Source of the DNA: Chitinophaga sancti
GTDB lineage: Bacteria; Bacteroidota; Bacteroidia; Chitinophagales; Chitinophagaceae
Direction: 5' to 3'
Assembly: GCF_034087045.1 (NCBI RefSeq)
Contig: NZ_CP139247.1
Coordinates: 1,612,001-1,676,000 of the forward strand
Length of the DNA stretch: 64,000 nt
The number at the start of each line of letters is the position of its first letter. Position 1 is the stretch's first letter. The notes under the pieces were generated by a model. The model made no database searches. It saw nothing but the letters and a program-made list of their open reading frames with translations, and was not told where the DNA came from. Position numbers and translations under genes: made by a program. Below are positions 23,178 to 32,638 of this stretch, piece after piece.

Positions 23178-24749
23178 ATGAAAAAGATATTATCCTGCAT
23201 ATTAATGATCACCATGCTGGCCGCCTGTACAAAGGATTTGAACCAGGTACCCAGTGTGGAAGAGACATCCGAATCCGTATACACTTCTCTTGCTAATTAT
23301 AAATCCGTACTGGCCAAACTCTACTCCGCCTTTGCAGTAGCGGGTATTGAAAAGGGTGATGGCAATGCGGATATGGCAAGTAGCACTGCATCATGGGGAT
23401 ACCTGAGAGTATATTTCAACCTGCAGGAAGTACCCACTGACGAAGTAGTGTATACCTGGGCCGGTGGCGATAACCTCACGAATATACAATACATGACATG
23501 GGGTGCTTCTGACACCTGGGTGAGTGCGATGTATTATCGTATCTATTATACCGTTGCACTCTGCAATGAGTTCCTGAGAAATGCGACAGATGCAAAAATC
23601 GCTTCCTTCTCTGAATCTGATCAGACCACGCTGAAGGTGTTCAGGGCCGAAGCCCGTTTTCTGCGTGCACTGGCCTATACACATGCCATGGACCTGTATG
23701 GCAATGTGCCCTTTGTAACTGAAAACGATGAAGTAGGCGCCTTCACCCCACCACGTATCAAAAGAGCAGACCTGTATGATTATATCCAGTCTGAGTTGAA
23801 AGATATAGAAGAAGTATTGCCTGCTCCTTTGCAAAATGAATATGGCAGGGTAAGCAGGGCTGCTGCATGGACGTTATTGGCCAGGAACTACCTGAATGCC
23901 GCTGTATACACAGGTACGGCCGATTATACTAACTGTGTGACTTATTGTAACAAGGTGATCACCGGTGGTTATTCTTTGGAGGCAACCTATAAAAAACTGT
24001 TCAATGGCGATAATGACAAACGTACAGCAAATGAGATCATCTTCCCTATAGAAGCAGATGCAACAAATACTACTACCTGGGGCTCCACTACCTACCTGGT
24101 GAATGGTCCGATCGTAGGCAGCATGAAAGCTGCTGACTATGGCGTAGTGTCAGGATGGGCCAGCATTCGCACGCTCAGGGAGTTTGTAAACTCTTTCCCT
24201 GATACAACAGGCCAGACAGATATCCGTGGTGATTTCTGGACAGATGGACAAACCCTGAATGTAGATGATCCATCTTCTTCCAGCCAGGGACTCTCTATCG
24301 TTAAGTTCACGAACCTGAATGATGATGGTAGTTATACTACAGATGGTGGATTGGTAAATACTGATTTCCCAATGTTCCGTTTGGCAGATGTATACCTGAT
24401 GTATGCAGAAGCTGTATTGAGAGGAGGCACCGGTGGCTCTGTTGGCCAAGCTGTGAATTATGTGAACCTGATCCGCGAACGAGCTTACCTGAATTCTTCA
24501 GGTGATATAAACGCGTCTGCCTTAACGCTCGATTTCATCCTGGCAGAACGTGGCCGTGAACTTTTCTGGGAATGTAGTCGTCGTACAGACCTGATCCGCT
24601 TTGGTAAGTTTACAGGTGGCGATTATTTATGGCAATGGAAAGGAGGTTCCGTGAACGGACAATCCGTAGATACAAAATATAACCTGTATCCGATTCCATC
24701 AACTGACCTGGCTTCAAATCCTAACCTGATCCAAAATTCAGGCTACTAA
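23178..24749 (+). CDS. SusD-like surface glycan-binding lipoprotein
   Basis: About 523 residues from MKKILSCILMITMLAACTKD; the lipobox LAAC sets the start at 23178 rather than at an earlier in-frame codon inside susC. TPR-like helical pairs typical of RagB/SusD are present (LKVFRAEARFLRALAYTHAM, DLYGNVPFVTE, RVSRAAAWTLLARNYLNAAV). The C-terminal portion has FILAERGRELFWECSRRTDLIRFGKF and ends near YPIPSTDLASNPNLIQNSGY, both hallmarks of the family. It caps the SusC barrel on the cell surface and captures the oligosaccharide. It lies directly between susC and the SusE-like gene. Confidence 0.95.
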   Translation: MKKILSCILMITMLAACTKDLNQVPSVEETSESVYTSLANYKSVLAKLYSAFAVAGIEKGDGNADMASSTASWGYLRVYFNLQEVPTDEVVYTWAGGDNLTNIQYMTWGASDTWVSAMYYRIYYTVALCNEFLRNATDAKIASFSESDQTTLKVFRAEARFLRALAYTHAMDLYGNVPFVTENDEVGAFTPPRIKRADLYDYIQSELKDIEEVLPAPLQNEYGRVSRAAAWTLLARNYLNAAVYTGTADYTNCVTYCNKVITGGYSLEATYKKLFNGDNDKRTANEIIFPIEADATNTTTWGSTTYLVNGPIVGSMKAADYGVVSGWASIRTLREFVNSFPDTTGQTDIRGDFWTDGQTLNVDDPSSSSQGLSIVKFTNLNDDGSYTTDGGLVNTDFPMFRLADVYLMYAEAVLRGGTGGSVGQAVNYVNLIRERAYLNSSGDINASALTLDFILAERGRELFWECSRRTDLIRFGKFTGGDYLWQWKGGSVNGQSVDTKYNLYPIPSTDLASNPNLIQNSGY

Positions 24750-24766
24750 TCTCAAATACACGTTCC

Positions 24767-25828
24767 ATGAAAAAAATAGTTTGCTATATACTAAGCATAT
24801 TCCTTTTTGCCAGTTGTAAAAAGGAAGGAGCAGAGGCAGTATTAACGGGTTTTGAAGATGCGACCCTGACTGCTACGGCTACACAATTAGCATTGTCACA
24901 GTCTGCAAAAGATAGTGTGGTGCTACAGCTGATGTGGAATGCCGGCACCTTAAGCGTATCTAATGGTTATGCAGTAGAAGAGTCATTGATCACAACGACT
25001 GTGCAGTATGCACTGGATGCCAATTTTAGCAGCATCAAAAAAGAAGTAGCAGTGACCAGCTCTTCCCTCTCTTACACCACCGCTACTTTGAATACTTTAG
25101 TACTTGGATTTGGCCTGACGGCTGGTGAAAGTGGTACAGTGTACGTGCGTGTAAAATCCACCCTCACTGCAAATACATCCTCCAATTACAGCAATGTATT
25201 AGCGCTCAGCATCACGCCTTACGTATCAGGGAACGATGCGGCTTATTTATACATGGCGAGCACCGATCTCACCTCTTTCCCCTGGAAACTTTGTGCCCGG
25301 AATAAAGACGGAAAATATGACGGCTTTGTAAAAGTAGACCAGTGGTACAATTTCCTGCTCACGAATGAAGAAAGCAACAGTGCTTCCGTAATATACGGTG
25401 GTTATCCTGCTAATGATAATCAATATGTATTATATGCCGGTAGTGACCGTTGGAACTGCTGGACGGCGAATGGCGGATACCTCTACATTACAGCCAATAC
25501 AAATGCACTCACATGGAGTGAAACCGTGATCAACTCTCTCAGTGTAGTAGGCGACTTTAATAGCTGGAGTACTACTGCCACCCCCATGACGTACGATGCT
25601 GCCAGCAAGATATGGACAGCCAGCATCACCACCACTGCTGCAGAGCAATGGGGTATCAAAGTACTGATCAATCAAAGCTGGAGCTGGTTCTTTGGTACCA
25701 GTGAGGAAGCAGGTGTATGTACATTGTACACTGCCGATGCAAATGGATTTCCGTATACAAAAGTAGGTACCTACACATTGAAACTGGATCTGAGCGATCC
25801 AAAAAACTTTAAATATTCTGTAGAATGA
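24767..25828 (+). CDS. SusE/SusF-like surface glycan-binding lipoprotein
   Basis: 353 residues. The lipobox is FASC at residues about 14-17. The N-terminal third resembles the SusE fold (FEDATLTATATQLALSQSAKDSVVLQLMW, then VQYALDANFSS and a fibronectin-like beta domain). Two later beta domains hold repeated aromatic patches (WKLCARNKDGKYDGFV, SVVGDFNSWSTTATPMTYD, NQSWSWFFG) of the sort that stack on sugar rings. It probably holds polymeric galactan at the cell surface for the endo-galactanase. The stop overlaps the GH53 start by four bases (ATGA). Sequence divergence is typical for this class, so the assignment depends partly on context. Confidence 0.85.
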   Translation: MKKIVCYILSIFLFASCKKEGAEAVLTGFEDATLTATATQLALSQSAKDSVVLQLMWNAGTLSVSNGYAVEESLITTTVQYALDANFSSIKKEVAVTSSSLSYTTATLNTLVLGFGLTAGESGTVYVRVKSTLTANTSSNYSNVLALSITPYVSGNDAAYLYMASTDLTSFPWKLCARNKDGKYDGFVKVDQWYNFLLTNEESNSASVIYGGYPANDNQYVLYAGSDRWNCWTANGGYLYITANTNALTWSETVINSLSVVGDFNSWSTTATPMTYDAASKIWTASITTTAAEQWGIKVLINQSWSWFFGTSEEAGVCTLYTADANGFPYTKVGTYTLKLDLSDPKNFKYSVE

Positions 25829-26838
25829 GGAACTTCAAGATACTGGTAGCAATGTTGTTATTGTTTGCATGTGGTAAGGACAATGGCGCTACAACAACGA
25901 CCACAGATACCTCGGGATTCGCCAAAGGTGCAGATATAAGCTGGCTTACAGAAATGGAAGCGTCCGGCAAAAAATTCTACAATGCCGGGGGCATAGAAAT
26001 GGATGGTATCAGATTATTACAAACGCTGGGTGTAAATGCAGTACGCCTGCGTGTATGGGTCAATCCTACAGATGGCTGGTGTAATAAGAATGATCTGCTG
26101 GTAAAAGCATATCGTGCACATAGCCTGGGGCTGCGTATCCTGATCGATTTTCACTATAGTGACAGCTGGGCGGATCCCAGTCAGCAAACCAAACCTGCGG
26201 CATGGTCCGGCATGAGTGTTGATGAACTTAAAACTGCCGTCGCTGATCATACTACAGAAGTGCTGACCCTGTTAAAAGAAGAGGGGATCACGCCAGAATG
26301 GGTACAGGTAGGCAATGAAACAGGCAATGGCATGCTGTGGGAAGAAGGAAAAGCATCCACGAATATGGCCAATTATGCTGCATTGACCAATGCAGGATAT
26401 GATGCTGTCAAAGCGGTGTTTCCTGCTGCCAAAGTAATTGTACACCTGCAAAATGGCAATGATAATTCTTTGTTCAGATGGCTGTTTGACGGTTTGAAAT
26501 CGAATGGTGCAAAATGGGATGTGATCGGTATGTCGTTGTATCCCACCAAAGATAATTGGGAGTCATTGAACACTGCTTGTTATGCGAACATGCAGGATAT
26601 GATATCCCGGTATGGTTCTGATGTCATGATCTGTGAAGTGGGTATGGATCAGGAACAGGCAGCCACAGCTAAAAGTTTCCTGGCTGATCTGATTGCAAAA
26701 TCAAAGTCTATTTCCAATAACAAAGTATTGGGTGTATTTTACTGGGAACCCGAGGCGTATGGCGCCTGGAAAAACTACACAATGGGCGCATTCGACGACT
26801 CAGGAAAACCCACTGAAGCGCTGGATGCATTTAAATAA
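25825..26838 (+). CDS. GH53 arabinogalactan endo-beta-1,4-galactanase lipoprotein
   Basis: 337 residues with lipobox LLFACGK, so probably a surface lipoprotein. The barrel starts FAKGADISWLTEMEASG, as in GH53. NAVRLRVWVNPTDGWCN and LRILIDFHYSDSWADPSQQ follow and are family hallmarks. The acid/base Glu is about 165 (VQVGNETGNGMLW) and the nucleophile Glu about 271 (MICEVGMDQ). The enzyme cleaves internal beta-1,4-galactosyl linkages in pectic galactan and type I arabinogalactan, and this defines the predicted substrate of the whole locus. The start overlaps the preceding stop by four bases, giving translational coupling. Confidence 0.95.
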   Translation: MRNFKILVAMLLLFACGKDNGATTTTTDTSGFAKGADISWLTEMEASGKKFYNAGGIEMDGIRLLQTLGVNAVRLRVWVNPTDGWCNKNDLLVKAYRAHSLGLRILIDFHYSDSWADPSQQTKPAAWSGMSVDELKTAVADHTTEVLTLLKEEGITPEWVQVGNETGNGMLWEEGKASTNMANYAALTNAGYDAVKAVFPAAKVIVHLQNGNDNSLFRWLFDGLKSNGAKWDVIGMSLYPTKDNWESLNTACYANMQDMISRYGSDVMICEVGMDQEQAATAKSFLADLIAKSKSISNNKVLGVFYWEPEAYGAWKNYTMGAFDDSGKPTEALDAFK

Positions 26839-26847
26839 ACAGACGAT

Positions 26848-29286
26848 ATGATGATGAAAAGATGGTGCCTGCTATTTGTGCTGATCTCAAATTGCTTACA
26901 GGCACAGGACCGGCAGGAATATTTGCTGCAAAAAAACTGGCAGTTTATCCAAAGCGATCCATCGGGCGCAATGGAACCAAACTTCAATGATAAAGACTGG
27001 AAAACTGTTTCCGTACCACATGACTGGGCAATATATGGTCCTTTCGATCGCAATAATGACCTGCAGAAGGTGGCGGTAAAACAGAATGGTGAAACTACTG
27101 CCAGCACGAAAACTGGCAGAACGGGAGGCCTGCCTTATACAGGTATTGGTTGGTATCGTAACCATTTTGATGTACCTGCAGGTACGACCGTATCGCTGTT
27201 ATTTGATGGTGCTATGAGCGAAGCGAAAGTATATGTGAATGGTAAAGAAGCTTGTTTCTGGCCCAATGGATACAACTCATTTTCAGTAGATGTGACCCCT
27301 TATTTAACGGCTGATGGTCAGCATAACCTGTTAGCCGTTCGTTTAGAAAATAAGCCACAATCTTCCAGGTGGTATCCTGGTGCAGGCTTGTACAGGAATG
27401 TACATGTGATAGCCACACGAAAAGCACATGTACCTGTATGGGGTACATATGTGACTACACCTTACGTATCCGATGCATATGCTGCTGTGAATCTGAAAAC
27501 AACCATCGACAATACAGGAGATGCGGATGTCAAAGTCATCACAGAAATACTGAATGCAAAAGGAGAGAAGGTTGCAGTAAAAGAGAACATACAAAAGGTC
27601 ACGCATGGCAAACCGTTTGAACAGAATTTCATTGTGAATCAGCCGGCATTATGGTCTCCCGAAACGCCTGATCTGTATACGGCAAAGTCTGTGATCTATA
27701 TGAATGGGGCGCAGATAGATACTTACACTACCCGGTTTGGTATCCGTGATATCCGCTTTGTAGCAGATAAAGGATTCTATTTAAACGGGAAGTTGCGCAA
27801 GTTCCAGGGAGTATGTAATCACCATGACCTTGGTCCACTGGGTGCAGCGATCAATGTAGCTGCATTGCGTTATCAACTCACGCTTTTAAAAGAGATGGGG
27901 TGTGATGCTATCCGGACTTCGCACAATATGCCTGCACCTGAACTGGTTGACCTGTGTAATGAAATGGGTTTTATGATGATGATAGAACCATTTGACGAAT
28001 GGGATATTGCTAAATGTGAAAACGGGTATCATCGTTTCTTTGCAGAATGGGCAGAGAAAGACATGGTGAATATGTTACGTCATTATCGCAATGATCCGGC
28101 TGTGGTGCTTTGGAGTATCGGTAACGAAGTGCCTACACAATGTAGCCCTGATGGATACAAAGTAGCTTCTTTCCTACAGGACATTTGTCATCGTGAAGAT
28201 CCTACCAGGCCGGTTACCTGTGGTATGGATCAGGTAAGTTGTGTGTTAAACAATGGTTTTGCATCCATGATCGATATCCCGGGATTCAATTACAGGGTAC
28301 ACAGATATAAAGAAGCTTATGGTAAGCTGCCACAAAATCTGGTGTTAGGTACAGAAACTTCTTCTACGGTAAGTTCCAGGGGAGTATACCAGTTCCCTGT
28401 AGTAAGAAAGGGCGATGCGGTGTATAAAGATCACCAGTCATCATCTTACGACTTTGAATATTGCTCCTGGTCCAATCTGCCAGATGAAGATCTGGCGATG
28501 GCGGAAGATAATGAATGGTCTATTGGCCAGTTTGTATGGACGGGGTTTGACTATTTGGGAGAGCCTTCTCCATACGATGTGGATGGCTGGCCAAATCATA
28601 GTTCCATGTTCGGCATCATTGATCTGGCAAGTATTCCCAAAGATCGTTATTACCTGTACAGGAGTGTCTGGAATAAAAAGGTAGCTACATTACATGTACT
28701 CCCGCATTGGACCTGGCCGGGTCGTGAAGGGCAGATAACGCCTGTATTTGCTTACACTAATTACCCTTCAGCCGAGTTATTCATCAATGGTACAAGCTAT
28801 GGCAAACGGTTCAAAAATGATTCTACTACACAAAACCGTTACCGTTTAATGTGGATGAATGCAGTATATGAAAAGGGTGAAATAAAGGTAGTGGCTTATG
28901 ATGAAAATGGAAAAGCGGCGGAAGAAAAGATCGTTCGTACTGCGGGTAAACCACATCATATAGTACTGGAAGCCAATAGAGATACAATAGCTGCCGATGG
29001 GAGCGACCTGGCTTATATACGTGTAAAAATAGTAGATAAGGATGGAAATTTGTGTCCGGCAGATCAGCGGTTGATCACCTTCACCGTTTCAGGTGCAGGT
29101 CGTTATAGAGCGGCTGCCAATGGAGATCCGACTTCGCTTGATTTATTTCATCTTCCCCGGATGCATGCGTTTAACGGAGAGCTGACCACCATTGTTCAGT
29201 CAAAAGAACAGGCAGGAGAGATTATTGTGGAGGCAAAAGCCAAAGGGCTAAGTCCCGGCAGGATATTGCTCAAAAGCGGGTTTTGA
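26848..29286 (+). CDS. GH2 beta-galactosidase
   Basis: 812 residues with a signal peptide (MMMKRWCLLFVLISNCLQAQ). Order: sugar-binding jelly roll (about 25-185, with YTGIGWYRNHFDVPAG), immunoglobulin-like domain, TIM barrel (about 290-590) and C-terminal beta domains including a DUF4982-like and an Ig-like unit (HIVLEANRDTIAADGSDLAYI). The acid/base Glu is about 427 in WSIGNEVP and the nucleophile Glu about 503 in LGTETSSTVS, 76 residues apart as in LacZ. It should release terminal galactose from galacto-oligosaccharides in the periplasm. It is the last gene of the locus and is followed by a strong terminator. Confidence 0.92.
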   Translation: MMMKRWCLLFVLISNCLQAQDRQEYLLQKNWQFIQSDPSGAMEPNFNDKDWKTVSVPHDWAIYGPFDRNNDLQKVAVKQNGETTASTKTGRTGGLPYTGIGWYRNHFDVPAGTTVSLLFDGAMSEAKVYVNGKEACFWPNGYNSFSVDVTPYLTADGQHNLLAVRLENKPQSSRWYPGAGLYRNVHVIATRKAHVPVWGTYVTTPYVSDAYAAVNLKTTIDNTGDADVKVITEILNAKGEKVAVKENIQKVTHGKPFEQNFIVNQPALWSPETPDLYTAKSVIYMNGAQIDTYTTRFGIRDIRFVADKGFYLNGKLRKFQGVCNHHDLGPLGAAINVAALRYQLTLLKEMGCDAIRTSHNMPAPELVDLCNEMGFMMMIEPFDEWDIAKCENGYHRFFAEWAEKDMVNMLRHYRNDPAVVLWSIGNEVPTQCSPDGYKVASFLQDICHREDPTRPVTCGMDQVSCVLNNGFASMIDIPGFNYRVHRYKEAYGKLPQNLVLGTETSSTVSSRGVYQFPVVRKGDAVYKDHQSSSYDFEYCSWSNLPDEDLAMAEDNEWSIGQFVWTGFDYLGEPSPYDVDGWPNHSSMFGIIDLASIPKDRYYLYRSVWNKKVATLHVLPHWTWPGREGQITPVFAYTNYPSAELFINGTSYGKRFKNDSTTQNRYRLMWMNAVYEKGEIKVVAYDENGKAAEEKIVRTAGKPHHIVLEANRDTIAADGSDLAYIRVKIVDKDGNLCPADQRLITFTVSGAGRYRAAANGDPTSLDLFHLPRMHAFNGELTTIVQSKEQAGEIIVEAKAKGLSPGRILLKSGF

Positions 29287-29301
29287 TCATTAAAATACGC
29301 A

Positions 29302-29328
29302 GGCGCCGGTCAAACCGGCGCCTTTTTT
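29302..29328 (+). terminator. Terminator of the galactan locus
   Basis: A 9-bp GC-rich perfect stem, ggcgccggt / accggcgcc, with a three-base loop followed by TTTTTT. It closes the operon that starts at 17698 and isolates it from the Ter-type operon. Confidence 0.9.
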
Positions 29329-29496
29329 ATTTAAAATAGGTAAATTTTAATAAATATTTAAACTTCAAACCCCCGGAACCCGGAAAATCTCGTTATTTTT
29401 AAAATATTGACTGAGGGACAAGAGCTTTATAGACCCAAAACCAGGCATTGATTGTATAGTAATCAACTTATGGAACTTTAAAAGTTTGTTAAACGA

Positions 29497-30330
29497 ATGA
29501 CATTCACCTATTCATTACATAAAATCCACCATTCGGACAGCTTCGGTTTTTCACCGGATGACTATAGCCGCTTTAAATTTGGAGATGATGTAGTAGCAAG
29601 GGATTTTGGTATAGCCCTTGCCGAAGGGTATATCAGGAATCACCTGCATTATGTGCCGCCGGAAAAACAACTGGTTGTTATTTCCAGTCCATATGCATTC
29701 ATTCCTACGGCTACATTTGCGATGAAGAACCACTTTGTATTCCGCCTGAACCGGTGGCTGGCCGAAGAAGGTTATCCCGTAGTGCAGGAGGCCAAGGTGC
29801 ACCGCACTATTACCTACAAGGAAGACTACGGAGAGTTGAATGCGTCTGAAAGGCTTAAACTGATTGGCAACGATTCTTTTCATGTCGATAAGGCGTTCCT
29901 GGAAGGAAAAACCGTAATTTTCCTGGATGATATCCGTATTACAGGCAGTCATGAAAGGATGATCCTGCGTATGGTGGAAGAATATGAACTGAAGAACGAT
30001 ATTTGCATGTTATACTTTGCAGAGCTGGCAAATCATTCAATTCATCCGAATATCGAAAATTATTTAAATTATCACTGTGTGAAGTCTATCTTCGATCTTG
30101 AAAAGATTATACAAGGGGATAGTTTCCAGATCAATACGAGGATTGTAAAGTATATCCTGAATTACGATTACGATTCATTTTGTATCTTTTTACAGAATCA
30201 AACGGAAAACTTTGTCAATTTGCTATATAACATGGCCCTGGGCAACGGGTATCACACCATCGACGCTTACGCCCGTAACCTCGGCTTCATCAATACATAC
30301 ATATATCCGACAAATAATATAAAAGCTTAG
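29497..30330 (+). CDS. Phosphoribosyltransferase-like protein of a Ter stress operon
   Basis: 277 residues. VIFLDDIRITGSHERMI near residues 139-155 is the PRPP-binding signature of type I phosphoribosyltransferases (hydrophobic strand, two acids, small loop). Upstream, QLVVISSPYAFIPTATFAM resembles the first binding loop. Such proteins (PRTase-CE-type) occur beside TerD genes in many bacteria and have been proposed to make or salvage a nucleotide-derived compound, but I know of no demonstrated reaction. It is the first gene of an operon; the next, terD, starts four bases after its stop. The preceding 210 bases hold the locus terminator and an AT-rich promoter region. Function beyond the fold is inferred. 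Confidence 0.75.
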   Translation: MTFTYSLHKIHHSDSFGFSPDDYSRFKFGDDVVARDFGIALAEGYIRNHLHYVPPEKQLVVISSPYAFIPTATFAMKNHFVFRLNRWLAEEGYPVVQEAKVHRTITYKEDYGELNASERLKLIGNDSFHVDKAFLEGKTVIFLDDIRITGSHERMILRMVEEYELKNDICMLYFAELANHSIHPNIENYLNYHCVKSIFDLEKIIQGDSFQINTRIVKYILNYDYDSFCIFLQNQTENFVNLLYNMALGNGYHTIDAYARNLGFINTYIYPTNNIKA

Positions 30331-30333
30331 AAA

Positions 30334-30888
30334 ATGGCAATTAACCTTCAAAAAGGACAGAGAGAGGCAATCAATGCGCCTAAATTCACAATAGGGCTTG
30401 GTTGGGATACCAATAGCTCTTCCACGGGCTCCGGTTTTGACCTGGATGCATCAGTTTTCATTCTCGGAGAAAATAAAAAGATCTTATCAGATTCGCATTT
30501 TGTATTCTATAACAACAAGAAATCACCTGATAGTGCTGTAGAGCATTCCGGCGATAACCTGACTGGTGAAGGTGCCGGCGATGATGAGCAGATCCATGTA
30601 GACCTGTCTAAAATCGATCCGAATGTATCCGAACTTTGTGTGGTAGTGACTATTCATGAAGCAGAGCAAAGGCGCCAGAATTTTGGCCAGGTAAGAAACA
30701 GCTATGTTCGCATCGTTGATTCTTCCACCAACCAGGTACTGCTCAAGTATGAGCTGGAAGAAGACTTCTCTATCGAAACTGCCGTTGAGTTTGGCCGTAT
30801 CTACAAGAGAAACAACGAATGGAAATTTGAAGCTGTAGGTGCCGGTATGAAAGGCGGTTTACAGGATTATCTGAATAAATACAACTAA
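30334..30888 (+). CDS. terD: TerD-family calcium-binding stress protein
   Basis: 184 residues with the full TerD fold. The opening MAINLQKGQREAIN is typical, then LGWDTNSSSTGSGFDLDASVF, and the acidic loop HSGDNLTGEGAGDDEQIHVD that binds calcium in characterised relatives. IVDSSTNQVLLKYELEED and YKRNNEWKFEAVGAG complete the beta-sandwich. It is cytoplasmic or membrane-associated. TerD proteins belong to operons that give tellurite, phage and colicin resistance and respond to membrane or oxidative stress. It is followed after five bases by a paralog with the same N-terminus. Confidence 0.92.
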   Translation: MAINLQKGQREAINAPKFTIGLGWDTNSSSTGSGFDLDASVFILGENKKILSDSHFVFYNNKKSPDSAVEHSGDNLTGEGAGDDEQIHVDLSKIDPNVSELCVVVTIHEAEQRRQNFGQVRNSYVRIVDSSTNQVLLKYELEEDFSIETAVEFGRIYKRNNEWKFEAVGAGMKGGLQDYLNKYN

Positions 30889-30893
30889 TCGAC

Positions 30894-31508
30894 ATGGCTA
30901 TCAACTTACAGAAAGGACAACGCATCTCCCTCGAAAAGAGCAATGGCACCAAACTGGAAAGAGTATGTGTGGGTATCAACTGGGGCGCTATTGAAAAGAA
31001 AGGATTATTCGGACTCGGCAAAACCAAAGAGGCCGTGGACCTGGATGGTAGCTGCGTATTGTACAACGAAAACAAACAAGCCCTGGAAGTTGTCTATTTT
31101 GGTAACTTGCAATCCAAGGATAGGGCGGTAAAACATAGTGGTGATGACCTCACCGGCGATGTAAATGGTAACGACGGACTGGATAATGAAGTAATCACAC
31201 TGGATTTCTCCATCCTCAGTCCTAACGTCACCTATGTAGCTTTTGTACTCAACAGCTTCAGGGGGCAGGATTTCGGTACCATCCCATTTGCATCCATCCG
31301 CATTTACGAAGGTACTCCAAGCAGAGTTACTGAAGTATTTGCCAAGTACGATATTGCACACGATGCCGCCTTTGCCGGACACGTATCCATGGTCATGGGA
31401 GTATTCTACAAAAAGAATGGTGAATGGAAATTCAATGCCATCGGAGAAGCTACCAAAGACAGAAAACTGCAGGAAACTGTTGATACAGTGACCCGCCAAT
31501 ACTTATAA
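30894..31508 (+). CDS. Second TerD-family protein
   Basis: 204 residues, opening MAINLQKGQRISLEKSNGT, almost the same as the first copy, but with a longer loop (WGAIEKKGLFGLGKTKEAVDLDGS) and a second acidic site HSGDDLTGDVNGNDGLDNEV. This shape is nearer TerZ/TerE-type relatives. SRVTEVFAKYDIAHDAAFAG and FYKKNGEWKFNAIGEA are the conserved C-terminal strands. It probably binds calcium and works with the upstream TerD. The pair is an old duplication rather than a recent one, since only the ends remain alike. Confidence 0.9.
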   Translation: MAINLQKGQRISLEKSNGTKLERVCVGINWGAIEKKGLFGLGKTKEAVDLDGSCVLYNENKQALEVVYFGNLQSKDRAVKHSGDDLTGDVNGNDGLDNEVITLDFSILSPNVTYVAFVLNSFRGQDFGTIPFASIRIYEGTPSRVTEVFAKYDIAHDAAFAGHVSMVMGVFYKKNGEWKFNAIGEATKDRKLQETVDTVTRQYL

Positions 31509-31525
31509 GACTAAAAAATTTGCTA

Positions 31526-32626
31526 ATGGATATCAACGCAAATACAACAACTGATGTAGTCATTGCCAGTCCTCACATAGACAGGGAAGGCAATGTAGAC
31601 CTCACCACTGTCTCTTCGGAGGAAAGTAAAAAGTACGATGAAGTCAGCAAATCTCTCGTACCAGGTGATGTGAACGCCATCCTGAACTATGGTGCCGAAG
31701 TGGAGAAATCCATGGACAAGTACAGCAACGACTTCCTGACCTCCGTACGTACCTTCAACTCCGGTGAAGTAGGTGGTCACATCAATGACCTGCTGACAGA
31801 ACTGAACTATATAGATGTAGATGAACTGGAACAGGGCGGATTCAAATCCTTCATGTCTAAAATACCTTTCTTCAAGAAGCTGGTAGTGGATGTGAAAGCA
31901 ATGTTCCAGAAGTACGATACCGTGATCGCGAATGTGGACAAAATCACCAATAAGATCAAAGCGGGTCGTATCAACTCACTGAAGGACAACACTGCCCTGC
32001 AGACGATGTTCGACAACAATGTGAACTACATCAAGCAGATGGAAGAACTGATCATCTCCGGTCAGTACAAATACAATCAGCTGAGCATAAAGCTGGCGGA
32101 AATGGAAGGTAACCCGACTGCATACCAGGATTACGAAATCTCTGATATGCGCGAGTTCCTGCACCGTCTGGACAAGCGCCTGGCCGATATGAAGATCGTA
32201 CGCTTCATCATGATGCAGTCCCTGGCACAGATCAGGGTCGTGCAGAACAACAACACTGCTATCGCCGAAAAAGCGCAGTCCATCGTATCTACCACCATTC
32301 CGGTGTGGAAGAACCAGCTGACCATCGCCGTTGCCCTGCAAAGACAAAAGGCGAATGTGGAAATGCAGAAGAAAGTAGCAGATACCACCAATACCATCCT
32401 GCAGAAGAATGCTGACATGCTGAAACAAAACAGTATTGAAGTAGCGAAGCAGAATGAAAGTACAGTCGTATCTATCGAAACGCTGAAACGTACTACATCG
32501 TCCCTGATCGAAACACTGGCCGAAGTGAAACGTATTCATGACCAGGGTACTGAAAACAGGAAACAACTGAATACAGAATTGCAGTCACTTGAAACAGAAC
32601 TGAGAAAGAATGTAACCAACGTATAA
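31526..32626 (+). CDS. telA: TelA-like toxic anion resistance protein
   Basis: About 366 residues from MDINANTTTDVVIAS; the ATG at 31526 is preferred to a TTG two codons earlier. The chain is largely alpha-helical and coiled. The middle carries KSFMSKIPFFKKLVVDVKAMFQKYDTV and LDKRLADMKIVRFIMMQSL, both typical of the TelA/KlaA family. The C-terminal end is a long helix with many Gln, Lys and Glu. TelA proteins form part of tellurite-resistance and Ter-type stress operons; their biochemical action is unknown. Position directly after two TerD genes fits the usual gene order. Confidence 0.85.
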   Translation: MDINANTTTDVVIASPHIDREGNVDLTTVSSEESKKYDEVSKSLVPGDVNAILNYGAEVEKSMDKYSNDFLTSVRTFNSGEVGGHINDLLTELNYIDVDELEQGGFKSFMSKIPFFKKLVVDVKAMFQKYDTVIANVDKITNKIKAGRINSLKDNTALQTMFDNNVNYIKQMEELIISGQYKYNQLSIKLAEMEGNPTAYQDYEISDMREFLHRLDKRLADMKIVRFIMMQSLAQIRVVQNNNTAIAEKAQSIVSTTIPVWKNQLTIAVALQRQKANVEMQKKVADTTNTILQKNADMLKQNSIEVAKQNESTVVSIETLKRTTSSLIETLAEVKRIHDQGTENRKQLNTELQSLETELRKNVTNV

Positions 32627-32638
32627 GGAACGCTAGAA

